This document shows positions 46,470 to 55,230 of a stretch of DNA of 64,000 nt, piece after piece; the stretch's first letter is position 1; every line of letters begins with the position of its first letter. Position numbers and translations under genes: made by a program. The notes under the pieces were generated by a model that did not search any database, had not been told where the DNA came from, and was given only the letters and a program-made list of their open reading frames with translations. Origin of the DNA: Flavobacterium sp. (lineage in GTDB: Bacteria > Bacteroidota > Bacteroidia > Flavobacteriales > Flavobacteriaceae); NCBI RefSeq assembly GCF_017744675.1, contig NZ_JAGIAV010000003.1, positions 124,001-188,000 of the forward strand, written 5' to 3'.

Positions 46470-46964
46470 TTAATCTACCACATAAACCTCTTTTGAAAAC
46501 AAGCAATCACTTGTTCTTAAAGTCATTTTGTCTGGTGGTGTATTTTTTTGTGGTTTCAAAAATTTATTATCTCTTATAACTATATTTAAAGTTTGTTTGC
46601 CTTTCTTTTCAAAAACAGCTTTAAATGCAAATTTCCCCGTGTTTAATGAGTCAACATATGACAATAAAGCATTATCATTAACTTCATTGTAATTAGCTAG
46701 TTCTTTGTTAATGCTTGTTGATAACAAAAGCTCCAAAAATCTACTACTAGTTATACTAGAGTCTACATTCTTTACATCATACTGAAGTTTACCGTCTATA
46801 ACTTTGTTTATTTTTACAGTGTCAGGAAAACTACAATATATAATTTTACTTTTGTTCAAATTCTTTTTTGAATCCTCATTTAAATTATCTTCCCTTTTGT
46901 TATTACAAGAAATAACAATTAATAGAATAAATACACATCTAGCTATTTTAAAAATTTGTTCCAT
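46470..46964 (-). CDS. Lipoprotein, putative immunity protein for RHS tip B
   Basis: 164 residues. A short signal ends in a lipobox (VISC, Cys20), then an Asn/Lys/Asp-rich linker and a small domain. The start codon lies 17 bp inside the end of the RHS tip gene, a strong sign of coupled expression. No known family is recognised. A membrane-anchored immunity protein would suit a toxin acting in the periplasm, or a toxin exported past it. The 23-bp tail repeat lies 14 bp after its stop codon. Confidence 0.6.
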   Translation of the reverse strand: MEQIFKIARCVFILLIVISCNNKREDNLNEDSKKNLNKSKIIYCSFPDTVKINKVIDGKLQYDVKNVDSSITSSRFLELLLSTSINKELANYNEVNDNALLSYVDSLNTGKFAFKAVFEKKGKQTLNIVIRDNKFLKPQKNTPPDKMTLRTSDCLFSKEVYVVD

Positions 46965-47817
46965 ATTTTTTATTGAAATTTTCTATACGTTTTTGTTGTC
47001 TATTTACAGCTGCATTACTTACTCTTGCAGAGTCTTTCCTCATTACATTAATGTCTTTGTGATGTAAATTTGCTGATTTTGAATTTGGACTATTATCAAA
47101 TGTAACATCGGGTACACTTATTGTAATTTCTTGATTGTTCTTATTATTCTCTGTTTCACTGGTTGATTCAGGTATAAATTTATCCCACAAAAATGAACCA
47201 CTCTCTCCTGCTTTACCTCCAGCATCATATCCTCCAAATATATCATTTAAAGCTTGAACTGCATCTTTCGCTGTTTTATATTTGTTTCCTGTTTTTTCCC
47301 CACCGAGCCCAGCACCTATTGCTCCATCAGCATCCCAACTTCCTCCTTTCTGTTTACCATCAGTAGTAGGTCCTTCATTGCCTCCATTTTGCGAAGTCAC
47401 GGTACCACCTATGTCCTCATGACCAGCTGCTTCTTTTTTTCTAGACTTATATGTATTAACATTATCAATCGCTGCATACAAGGCATAAAATGGTGCTGCC
47501 GCTACATCATGATTAGATGTTTTTGGATTATATGACCTTTCCCATCCCTTATTCCACGCTTTTACTGCTGAACCAATTTGTTTAAGTGTTGGCCAAGGCC
47601 ACATCCCATCTGGGTCAATAAAATACACTGGATTATCCATTGCATAATTATAAGGAGACCATCTTCTTCCTTTTTCTGCTAATGGGTCAATGTTCATCCA
47701 GCGACCAAGTGCAGGGTCATAATTACGTGCTCCATAGTCATAGAAGTTAAGCCCCAGCTCATCTTGAAGCTCCTTTCCATTGTACTTATACTTATAAGAG
47801 TTTGCGATTTTTTTCAC
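46948..47817 (-). CDS. Orphan RHS toxin-tip module B
   Basis: 289 residues from a GTG start just ahead of the RHS core ([15 protein letters not shown] ... [15 protein letters not shown] ... [11 protein letters not shown]). A variable tail of about 220 residues follows, including a Gly-rich stretch ([13 protein letters not shown]) and [20 protein letters not shown]. It ends in a basic segment with [13 protein letters not shown] and [16 protein letters not shown] cannot name the toxin type. The gene overlaps its putative immunity gene. The GTG start and lack of RHS repeats mark it as a detached tip, not a full RHS protein. Confidence 0.75.
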   Translation of the reverse strand: MKKIANSYKYKYNGKELQDELGLNFYDYGARNYDPALGRWMNIDPLAEKGRRWSPYNYAMDNPVYFIDPDGMWPWPTLKQIGSAVKAWNKGWERSYNPKTSNHDVAAAPFYALYAAIDNVNTYKSRKKEAAGHEDIGGTVTSQNGGNEGPTTDGKQKGGSWDADGAIGAGLGGEKTGNKYKTAKDAVQALNDIFGGYDAGGKAGESGSFLWDKFIPESTSETENNKNNQEITISVPDVTFDNSPNSKSANLHHKDINVMRKDSARVSNAAVNRQQKRIENFNKKYGTNF

Positions 47818-47864
47818 AAGTTTTTACCTGTTAAATACAATAATTTTAAGAACATGGTTTTACA

Positions 47865-48575
47865 GGATAAACTTACTGTTTTACTGCTTAAATCCAAAAA
47901 TAAATCTTTAAAATCGCATTAAAAACAGCTAAACTTCTGCTGAAACAGATTGTCCTGCGATTGAGTCTTTTTAGATGAGGTCTGAGTGTCAGATTCTTCC
48001 TTTTAATATGATTTGTTCCGAAACGTTTAACAGAATGCATTTTCTCGTCAATCAGATATCTGTAGTTTTTAAGTCTGTCCGTAAATATCTTCTTAGCGTC
48101 AGATAATTTTAAAGTTTCCAAAACACGGTTAAGCGTTTTATTGGTTCGTTTGCCAACATTAAAACTAACCACATTTTTAGAATTCTTTTCCAAAGCATAA
48201 ACCAGCCAGATATAATTTTTCTTGTGTCTGATATAAGTGCACAGTTCATCTACTTCGTAAGTTTTGCCTCTGCTGACAATTGGTCTTGTTATATTCCTCG
48301 CAATGCAGACAATTCTTTTCAATAAGGTTGTCGTTGATATTTTCAGTATTCTTGCCGTGCTCCTTATTCCCAAACCTTCTTTGGTCAACAGCACTATTTC
48401 CTGATTGATATCTCCTTTGTAAGCGTTATACCTATAGTTAATCTGCTGTCGTTTTTGACAAATAGTACATTTATAACGCTGATTACCGTTAGATTGAAAT
48501 CCATTCTTTATGCATTTACCATTGCAAAAATTACATTTTATTTTCATGACCTAATTTGAAACACTAAGGTAAGGC
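47865..48575 (-). mobile_element. IS1-family element, copy 3
   Basis: About 710 bp, from 'ggataaacttact' to 'cactaaggtaaggc'. Its left flank matches that of copy 2, and its right flank (48576-48723) matches that of copy 1. This shared context points to duplication of a larger module containing the IS rather than three separate insertions. Confidence 0.75.
47888..48547 (-). CDS. IS1-family transposase (intact)
   Basis: 219 residues. The zinc finger is CNFCNGKCIKNGFQSNGNQR followed by KCTICQKRQQ; a helix-turn-helix (GIRSTARILKISTTTLL) and the DDE-type core (VDELCTYIRHKKNYIW, FTDRLKNYRY, HIKRKNLTLRPHLKRLNRRT) follow. In the last motif Lys stands where the other intact copy has Glu (HIERKN), the position of the expected catalytic Glu. 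The gene is full-length but may therefore be inactive. Confidence 0.9.
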   Translation of the reverse strand: MKIKCNFCNGKCIKNGFQSNGNQRYKCTICQKRQQINYRYNAYKGDINQEIVLLTKEGLGIRSTARILKISTTTLLKRIVCIARNITRPIVSRGKTYEVDELCTYIRHKKNYIWLVYALEKNSKNVVSFNVGKRTNKTLNRVLETLKLSDAKKIFTDRLKNYRYLIDEKMHSVKRFGTNHIKRKNLTLRPHLKRLNRRTICFSRSLAVFNAILKIYFWI

Positions 48576-48723
48576 AAAAGCATTTTGAAGCTTTATTAAA
48601 AGACAAAAAACGAAAGAGACGACCTACTGGCCGTCTCTTTTCTATTCAATAATTTAATTTTAATATTCTTTTTCAGTTAGTTACATGCGTATGTTATCAA
48701 AACACCTAATCTGTAACACTACC
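48576..48723. repeat. Direct repeat R2 beside IS copy 3, with a terminator
   Basis: A close relative of 44042-44189. It contains a hairpin (aaagagacg at 48613-48621 with cgtctcttt at 48632-48640) with a T run and ends ten bases before the next minus-strand stop codon. It probably ends transcription of the cassette to its right. Confidence 0.7.
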
Positions 48724-48732
48724 AGACCTAGT

Positions 48733-49239
48733 CTACCATTCCTTTTTAACTTCAATGATATTTTTTACCAATAAGTTCGTTTCTTTTTGAAAAGCATCTT
48801 TAGCATTTTGATTTGGATATAAAAAAACAAATCTATTTAAGATATTATTAATTACGTAGACATATATGATACCTTTTATTTCATTATTATCACTATAAGT
48901 GAAAGAAACTTTAATTTTTCCATCTAAATCTTCTATTCCACCTATTTTTAAATCTCCTAAATCAAATAAAAAATTTTTATAGTTATCTATAGTAACTGAA
49001 TCGATTGCTTGATTGGTCTTGTTTGACATTAAATACAAAAGATATTTAGGTTTTTCATCACTAATAAACTGATATGCATCAATATTCGCTAACTCTTCGT
49101 TTGTTGAATCAAAAAACTTAACAATCGTCTTCTCAGGTATTTTTACGTTATAAAATTTTGTATTCAGATTCTCCTGAGAGTAGATTTTGCAGTTTATTAT
49201 ACTAAACAAAACCACAATGCCGACATAGAGTTTATTCAT
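48733..49239 (-). CDS. Secreted small protein, possible immunity or accessory protein
   Basis: 168 residues with a signal peptide or lipoprotein signal (SIINCKIYSQ). The mature part is a mixed alpha/beta domain without a family I know (PEKTIVKFFDST, KGIIYVYVINNILNRFVFLY). It overlaps the previous small membrane-protein gene by 8 bp, and both follow RHS tip C, so they probably act with it. It ends at the R2 repeat. Confidence 0.6.
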   Translation of the reverse strand: MNKLYVGIVVLFSIINCKIYSQENLNTKFYNVKIPEKTIVKFFDSTNEELANIDAYQFISDEKPKYLLYLMSNKTNQAIDSVTIDNYKNFLFDLGDLKIGGIEDLDGKIKVSFTYSDNNEIKGIIYVYVINNILNRFVFLYPNQNAKDAFQKETNLLVKNIIEVKKEW

Positions 49240-49522
49240 AAAATACTCTTTTTAAAATTCTTATAATTAAATTACCAAAAATAAAATATAACCATACAAA
49301 AAAAGTTATAAGCAAAACTACAAAAGGTATGAATAAAATTATAATCAAAATTCCTTCTAAACCATAAACCTGTTTATTATTAAAATTAACTGGAATTATT
49401 CCTGCAACATTTAAAGTTATATGTAAAATAGCTAAAGGAAGATATCCAAATAAAAATGTTACAAATATTCTTTTGAATAAATCTTTGGGTAATACTGAAT
49501 AATTTTCAATAATTTTTCTCAT
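49232..49522 (-). CDS. Small membrane protein, possible immunity protein for RHS tip C
   Basis: 96 residues with two or three hydrophobic segments (FVTFLFGYLPLAILHITL, EGILIIILFIPFVVLLITFF). It begins 10 bp after the RHS tip C stop codon. Membrane-embedded immunity proteins are known for pore-forming or membrane-acting toxins. That role is suggested only by position. Confidence 0.55.
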   Translation of the reverse strand: MRKIIENYSVLPKDLFKRIFVTFLFGYLPLAILHITLNVAGIIPVNFNNKQVYGLEGILIIILFIPFVVLLITFFVWLYFIFGNLIIRILKRVFYE

Positions 49523-49532
49523 AATTTTCGTT

Positions 49533-50393
49533 TTAATTTGTACTAAAATAATTAGATATATAATCCTTCAAATAACTGGCACCAGCTTCAACCATTTTAG
49601 CAACTCCTTTCCCAGCATTATAGAGATTTGCGCTTACACCTACCTTTGCACTTACACCTTCAGGTGTCGGTATTTTTACACTTGCGCCTAATGTTAATGA
49701 ATTTGAAAGACTTAATTTATTGTTTTTCCCCATAGTTGCCGTTCCAGAGGCTTTTGCTCCATCTGAACTTGTTTTCACATTTAATTTTTTATCGACTTCA
49801 AATTTTGAAGAACCAGTTGTGCCCTTTGCTTCAATTTTTGCATCTGAAAAAGAAGCGCTTAATTTTCCACTAGCACCTTCAATCTTTCCTTCAACTAAAT
49901 TCTTATCACTAGTTTTTAAAGAGATTTCAGCTACCGCTAATTCTCCTTCTAGTTTTACTGGCCCAGCTGTTCCCTTTACTCCAAATGAATAACCCGCAGA
50001 CCCACCTGCCTCATAGCTAAGAACATTACTCAATAGTTCTTTCCCTTCACTAAGTAAGCTCATAGTTTTTTCTGAGGGAGTAAAATTTTGCATCTCTCCA
50101 CCAACAGGGCTAGTGTTTTTAGGAGAATTTCCTCCAAATGGAAATCCAGGACAGCATTCTCCAGAATTTTGACTCTCATGAGTATCAGCATACATTCCAT
50201 CACGGTCTATGAAATAAACGGGATTATCTAGCGCATAACTATATGGAGAAAATCTCCTGGATGTTTCTGCGACTGGGTCTAACTGCCAAAAACGTGGAGC
50301 AGTTGGGTCATAAAATCTTGCCCCATAGTCATAAACTCCGAGCCCAAGCTCGTCCTGCAGTTCCTTCCCATTGTACTTATACTTATAAGGATT
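49533..50393 (-). CDS. Orphan RHS toxin-tip module C
   Basis: The frame opens at [17 protein letters not shown] (no start codon; TAA lies 14 codons upstream) and continues with a diverged core ([31 protein letters not shown]). The Met of DGM (50195) is the first ATG. The tail is unusual: after [12 protein letters not shown] comes a 150-residue Ser/Thr/Gly/Ala/Lys-rich region in short strand-like repeats ([29 protein letters not shown]). It ends [16 protein letters not shown]. That composition suggests a beta-rich or membrane-acting tail. Two small membrane/secreted genes follow. Confidence 0.7.
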   Translation of the reverse strand, partial: NPYKYKYNGKELQDELGLGVYDYGARFYDPTAPRFWQLDPVAETSRRFSPYSYALDNPVYFIDRDGMYADTHESQNSGECCPGFPFGGNSPKNTSPVGGEMQNFTPSEKTMSLLSEGKELLSNVLSYEAGGSAGYSFGVKGTAGPVKLEGELAVAEISLKTSDKNLVEGKIEGASGKLSASFSDAKIEAKGTTGSSKFEVDKKLNVKTSSDGAKASGTATMGKNNKLSLSNSLTLGASVKIPTPEGVSAKVGVSANLYNAGKGVAKMVEAGASYLKDYISNYFSTN

Positions 50394-50549
50394 TACAAAA
50401 TTTCCCTTATAATATAACTCTACATATTATCCATAAGATTTAAGAACGTATATCGAACTAAAATAAACGGATTCAAATTGAAATCCTAATTAAAAACAAT
50501 AGATAAATTTTATATATTTGTATTTTTAAATAAATAAAAACTATTAATT

Positions 50550-50903
50550 ATGGTAAATAATTTTAATCCACAAATAGAAATTAAACAATTTTTACTTAGT
50601 CGTAAAAATGAGGTAATATCAAAAAGACCATCTATTCATTATCTAGAAGCTTATGCGGACAAACTTTTAGATATTATAAATAGATGGAAAGCCCAAAGTA
50701 ATGAAACAATTTTGCCACTAACATTAATTGTGAGACAAATTTCTATATTCAAATCAGACCTTACAGGAGAGCTTGAACACGACTATGAAAAAGAAAATAA
50801 AAGATATAGACAAAAATGGCTCACACAAAAAGAGAAAATTGATTCAATAAAAAGAAAATTAATAACTGCTTATGAAAACAGAACGAACGAAATGCTTCAA
50901 TAA
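50550..50903 (+). CDS. Hypothetical small helical protein
   Basis: 117 residues, highly charged and probably all-helical (IHYLEAYADKLLDIINRWK, RQKWLTQKEKIDSIKRKL), without signal or membrane segment. It stands alone on the plus strand and converges with the HEPN-like gene, 14 bp from it. The AT-rich start region (50520-50549) has plausible promoter sequence. I recognise no family. Confidence 0.55.
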   Translation: MVNNFNPQIEIKQFLLSRKNEVISKRPSIHYLEAYADKLLDIINRWKAQSNETILPLTLIVRQISIFKSDLTGELEHDYEKENKRYRQKWLTQKEKIDSIKRKLITAYENRTNEMLQ

Positions 50904-50917
50904 ATTAAGATTATGCA

Positions 50918-51712
50918 TCAGATTGAAGAATCATCACTTAAAACAGCATCGAAATAAAAATCTTGTCCACATGCACATTCTTCAATTAAATTCGGTTCAT
51001 AAAAATTGATGAACATTTTTACGGATAGTATTGTTTTCTTAAATTCAAAATTTAATAAATCTCTATAAACTCCTTTGTATGCTGTATTTGTTTCTTCAAC
51101 AGGTTTTAAATGAACTATGTCATTTCTCAGCTTAACTAAACTGTCAATGCATTTATTGTACTTCTTATGTTTTCCTAATCTAAAATCAATACTTTTAATT
51201 TTTGGTATCGTATTATAAAGTTTATAAGAAACCGTTGGATGTATTGTGTTTCCAGTTTTATCTATAAAAAGATAATTGTCAGGAATTATTCGATTTGCAA
51301 AACTTTCAAGTGATGCTTGGAGATTGATTATGCAGTTAATAGCCAAATGAAAAAAACTACCAGAATGATTTAAATTTACTATTCTCCCTACCTTTCCTGC
51401 CTCAGATGATTCATTAAGCAATATTTTTTTATATTCTTCTAGCATGCCATAAGACATAACCGCATTAGAATAAAAAACTGTAATGGGATTAACCTCTGGA
51501 AGAATCAATTTTTTGTTTTGATAAACATAATCATAACCAAAAATGACTTTGTTCTCCAGCATCATCATAATATCATCTTCTGATATTTTTTTTGAATTTA
51601 AATACTCTTTGGCTTTCTTTTTACTTTCCTCTGGGATTATGAAATCATTTAATTCTGAAGGATGAAAATCAATCTTAATTTCTCTTGTTGGTTTTAACCG
51701 AATATGTCCCAT
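50918..51712 (-). CDS. HEPN-like domain protein, unknown role
   Basis: 264 residues. The second half is helical and holds LRNDIVHLKP, an R-x4-H motif (Arg196, His201) of the type seen in HEPN RNases and HEPN-like domains; a preceding stretch (LAINCIINLQASLESFANRI) fits the HEPN helix pattern. The protein ends near an ECACG pair of cysteines. It starts 12 bp after the 372-residue gene, and the two are presumably co-transcribed. It could be a stress or phage-defence component, or a structural HEPN without RNase activity. Confidence 0.6.
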   Translation of the reverse strand: MGHIRLKPTREIKIDFHPSELNDFIIPEESKKKAKEYLNSKKISEDDIMMMLENKVIFGYDYVYQNKKLILPEVNPITVFYSNAVMSYGMLEEYKKILLNESSEAGKVGRIVNLNHSGSFFHLAINCIINLQASLESFANRIIPDNYLFIDKTGNTIHPTVSYKLYNTIPKIKSIDFRLGKHKKYNKCIDSLVKLRNDIVHLKPVEETNTAYKGVYRDLLNFEFKKTILSVKMFINFYEPNLIEECACGQDFYFDAVLSDDSSI

Positions 51713-51724
51713 AATAAAAATTAC

Positions 51725-52843
51725 TTATTCTTCATTTACGTTATAAGGATGAAAATCCTGAATACTTCCATTTTTATCGATTACAAGTCTATAATAATGA
51801 CCATCAATATAAATAGCTCTTTTGCCTAATCTCCTAAATGGAAGTTGTGGATTCTCTTTGAAATGAACTTGAATTTCATCATTGACACTTTCAACAACCA
51901 TTCTTATTAAATGCTTAATATCTTCCAGTTTATATTGAAATACAGTTTTATCACCTGAAAATCTTTCTCCAATCTGCGTTTCTGCAACATGTCTAGCATA
52001 AATATGAACAAATCTTTCGAAATTTAGATAAACAAGTTTATCACCAAATCCAATTACATCTTCATTAAATCCGTAACAACATTTTTTTAATTCATCGATT
52101 TCTGTTTTAAAATTACTGGATACATTTTTGATATTTTCACTAGACATTTGTATTTCTTTATCAATAATGTCCTTTTTATAAAAAATCTCTTCAACTTTTA
52201 ACCTCATTAATTCTTGAATTTGCTCCTCATTAATGGTTAATTCCTGAAATTTACAATCTAATTCAATATGTTTAACTTTTTTTAGAAAATCTTTATCTTT
52301 ATTTAAGATTTCTAAATAATCATCTGAATCCAATCCCATTTCCAGATGAGTTCTTAATCCCCAATATTCAATCTCTTGATAAGGTGAAAATTTTTTTCCT
52401 GCTTTGTAAAGTGAATTTAAAAATCCAAATCTCAATTGATTTAATTCTTGCCATCCATTAATTTTTGGAGATTTTAAAACAACTTGATTAGGAATTTCCT
52501 TAATTCCCTTTTGAACAAATCTATTTGTTTTTGGCATATCAAAAGTTGAAATTCCTATTATACTACTAGATTGGATACCAAATCTATCTAAGAATTCTAC
52601 ATTTTCAGGTGAAAGTTTTTCTACTTCTGAAGGATTAAATTTAATTTTTGAATCTGTTCTAGAAACAGCTTCTCTTTTAAAAATTAATTCTAATTCTTTC
52701 CTTTCATCAAGAGTGTATGAAAAAGTTCCCATAAGCTGTTTGCCAAAGCGACTAAATTCATCCGAATTTCTAGTAAACTCAATAATTACGAACGTATCGT
52801 ATTGACCATACATTGCATAAATTTCTTCAGTAGAAAAATTCAT
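51725..52843 (-). CDS. Hypothetical protein with coiled-coil-like middle and possible nuclease-like tail
   Basis: 372 residues, no signal. The middle (KKVKHIELDCKFQELTINEE to about 250) is helical and charged. The C-terminal 110 residues (ERFVHIYARHV, QYKLEDIKHLIRMVV, YYRLVIDKNGSIQDFHPYN) have the spacing of a small alpha+beta fold with paired His/Arg that recalls BECR/ParE-like RNases, but I cannot confirm this. It is the middle gene of a three-gene minus-strand group with the HEPN-like protein. Confidence 0.55.
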   Translation of the reverse strand: MNFSTEEIYAMYGQYDTFVIIEFTRNSDEFSRFGKQLMGTFSYTLDERKELELIFKREAVSRTDSKIKFNPSEVEKLSPENVEFLDRFGIQSSSIIGISTFDMPKTNRFVQKGIKEIPNQVVLKSPKINGWQELNQLRFGFLNSLYKAGKKFSPYQEIEYWGLRTHLEMGLDSDDYLEILNKDKDFLKKVKHIELDCKFQELTINEEQIQELMRLKVEEIFYKKDIIDKEIQMSSENIKNVSSNFKTEIDELKKCCYGFNEDVIGFGDKLVYLNFERFVHIYARHVAETQIGERFSGDKTVFQYKLEDIKHLIRMVVESVNDEIQVHFKENPQLPFRRLGKRAIYIDGHYYRLVIDKNGSIQDFHPYNVNEE

Positions 52844-52899
52844 AGCTCAATTATTTTTAAATATGTTTCTTCGTAATTTTCTGAATCTCTAATGAATAT

Positions 52900-53205
52900 T
52901 TATTCTTCAGGATGTTCACCTAAATCATAGGAAAACCCATTTCTCAAAGTCCCTCCTGTAACATTAGTATCTTGATGGCTAAGTTGTCCTTGAGGATACT
53001 CCCAAACCTCACATTCAATTTCAATTTGGTTATCGCAATTATTATTACCATCACAGTCAATTTCAGTTCCCCAACCACGAGCTCGCTCTTGTCCCTGCGC
53101 TCGTTCTTCTGTCTCTGTAATCTCAAATTCGGCTTCATCAGCACCAATATTGTGCACTTTACCACAAACATCACATTCTACTGAAAATGTTCCATTTACA
53201 ATCAT
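52900..53205 (-). CDS. Small cysteine-rich, probably zinc-binding protein
   Basis: 101 residues. The N-terminal CDVCGKVHNIG and the central CDGNNNCDNQIEIECEVWEYP provide five cysteines, enough for a zinc site. The rest is acidic. It lies 56 bp upstream of the 372-residue gene on the same strand and may be the first gene of that group. Function unknown. Confidence 0.6.
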   Translation of the reverse strand: MIVNGTFSVECDVCGKVHNIGADEAEFEITETEERAQGQERARGWGTEIDCDGNNNCDNQIEIECEVWEYPQGQLSHQDTNVTGGTLRNGFSYDLGEHPEE

Positions 53206-53315
53206 AATTACAGTTTTCTTTAATTTATAATAATTTTGATTCGAAAATTATCATAAAACCAAACGCTAAACAATACGTATTTATACTGGTTTTATAATGA
53301 AATAACCTTTAAATA

Positions 53316-54182
53316 TTAAATTGGAAAGAATTTATTAATCAACTCTCTTTGTTGTAAGCTGTCAACTTTAAGATACTTCTCAGTAGTTCCAGGCCACTTA
53401 TGTCCCGCTAATGCCTGAACCTGTTCCAAAGCCAGTTTCTGTTCATTTAACCAGTTGTATATAACGCTCATTCGAATAGTCTTTGGGTTGAGGTTCTTAT
53501 CTGGGAATAATGGTTTTAACGGCTCAATCATGGCATGGATGCTGTTTACTGCAATGGATTTTCCGAGCTTGGTAATGATTAATTTATCTGTCGTGCTTCT
53601 GAGCATAAGCGGTCTTATTTCGTTAATGTATTTTGAGAATAATATTATTTGTTTAGAGAGCAGTTCCAGTTTTCTATTCTTCAAATTACGGGATGCTTTG
53701 ATATAGATTGTTCCCGCATCCAAATCGACATCCTTAACGGTCAACCTTATAATTTCGTCACTTGTCAGACCTTGGTAAATCAAGAGACTTAATAAAACGG
53801 TGTTTCTAGTATCCAGATTCTGATAACGGTTCTCACGGGTCATGAGCAGTTGCAGTTCTTCCGAGCTGAACAAATCCTGAACCTGAATCGCCTGATTGCT
53901 GTTAACCTTGATATTCAACCGCTTGCATGGATGGTCTGTTCTGTATCCGCTCATAACCAGATAATCATAATATTTTTTGATAGCTGATAGAATTACAACC
54001 CTATATTTTCTGTTAGGCTGTTGCTCTGCGATTTCTTCCATATACTCAACGATATTATTAAACTTGTATCGTTTGGCTTTCGGGTTCATCTTTAGAAAGT
54101 GATTGATAGCAAACAGATAGCTTTTTACGGTCTGTGCGCTGTAATCTTGTATCAGGAAATTTTCTAGTGTTAATTTGGTCAT
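53316..54182 (-). CDS. Tyrosine recombinase with an altered active site
   Basis: 288 residues. The SAM-like N-terminal domain and the catalytic domain are both present. Arg237 (KTIRMSV), His261 (LAGHKW) and Tyr270 (TTEKYLK) match the family. However, the first catalytic Arg is replaced: the usual GLRxSEI reads GLTSDEI (Thr140), and the His two before Arg II is Pro-Lys-Thr. The protein follows a more canonical recombinase by 12 bp. It may be a structural partner in a heteromeric recombinase rather than an independent enzyme. Confidence 0.85.
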   Translation of the reverse strand: MTKLTLENFLIQDYSAQTVKSYLFAINHFLKMNPKAKRYKFNNIVEYMEEIAEQQPNRKYRVVILSAIKKYYDYLVMSGYRTDHPCKRLNIKVNSNQAIQVQDLFSSEELQLLMTRENRYQNLDTRNTVLLSLLIYQGLTSDEIIRLTVKDVDLDAGTIYIKASRNLKNRKLELLSKQIILFSKYINEIRPLMLRSTTDKLIITKLGKSIAVNSIHAMIEPLKPLFPDKNLNPKTIRMSVIYNWLNEQKLALEQVQALAGHKWPGTTEKYLKVDSLQQRELINKFFPI

Positions 54183-54194
54183 GGATTGGTGTAT

Positions 54195-55112
54195 TTAAAA
54201 CGTTATTCTTGGTATTAGTTTCTTGTTTTGGATGGCGTAGATGTAGGTCGTATTGATTTCTAGGTGTCCCAAGAAACCACGTATAAAGTCAATTCCTGCG
54301 TTGTTTTCCATTAAATGGTGCGCAATGCTGTGGCGCAGGCAGTGAAGCGTTATGCCTCTCTGAATCATCTCATATTTGCTGGTCTGCTCAATCATTTTTT
54401 TTAATGTTTTGTTGAGGTATTCTCCTGTCATCCTTCTGCCGTTATCATAGATAAAAAAAGCATCCTCAATATGATTTTTACCCAGTAGCTTCTGATGTCT
54501 CTGTTCAATGACATATTTCTTCAAATGCTCCAAAACCATATTGCTCATAGGCACTTCACGTCTTTTGCTTCCCTTGCCAGAACGTACTATAAGCATCCCG
54601 ATTGAGAACTGGACATCCATAACATTTAAGGCTTCAATTTCAGACCTTCTGAGCCCGCATCCGTAAGCAACCGATAATAAAGCCCTCTCCAAATCATTTT
54701 CACAGTACTGGTAAACAATTTTGATTTCATCGACCGTGAGCGTATTTCTGGATTTTCCGCTGTCATCGGAATAGCTTGGAATATAATAGTCTCTTTCAAT
54801 CTGTTTGTTTTCCAATAGATTTCCCATAAACACCCCTAAAACATAAAGATGGAATTTGATGGTCTTACCGCTGAGTGTACCGCTTCCTAATTTCTTTGGT
54901 CTTGAGATTAGATATTCCAGATAATTCACGAACTCTCTGCTTGTCACATCCTTTATTTTGGCAATTCCAGATTCTTCCAGCCAGATAAGAAATTCCGATA
55001 CTGCATTCTGGTACATTGTGCCTTTTCCCTGTTTATAATTCTTAACTTTCACGTAGCTTTCAAAATCTTTAATCAGGTCTTGAAATGCTGGCGTATCTAT
55101 TGCTTTTTTCAT
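54195..55112 (-). CDS. Tyrosine recombinase (canonical active site)
   Basis: 305 residues, XerC/D-like. The catalytic set is complete: Arg155 (CGLRRSEIE), His257 and Arg260 (LHCLRHSIAHHL), His283 (LGHLEI) and Tyr292 (TTYIYA). A core-binding N-terminal domain covers about residues 10-105. It is the third gene of a minus-strand group with the Toprim-like and ATPase genes, 118 bp after the latter. Integration or resolution of a mobile element is the expected role. Confidence 0.93.
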   Translation of the reverse strand: MKKAIDTPAFQDLIKDFESYVKVKNYKQGKGTMYQNAVSEFLIWLEESGIAKIKDVTSREFVNYLEYLISRPKKLGSGTLSGKTIKFHLYVLGVFMGNLLENKQIERDYYIPSYSDDSGKSRNTLTVDEIKIVYQYCENDLERALLSVAYGCGLRRSEIEALNVMDVQFSIGMLIVRSGKGSKRREVPMSNMVLEHLKKYVIEQRHQKLLGKNHIEDAFFIYDNGRRMTGEYLNKTLKKMIEQTSKYEMIQRGITLHCLRHSIAHHLMENNAGIDFIRGFLGHLEINTTYIYAIQNKKLIPRITF

Positions 55113-55230
55113 CTCTTTTCTGTTTTTTAATCATCATTTCAAAATCTTGCTTACGCGCATTTCCCTAAACTGCGAACGCCAGCGTTATATTGGCAGTGTT
55201 TTCAGGGCTTGACGTGTTCTTTTCACTGGA

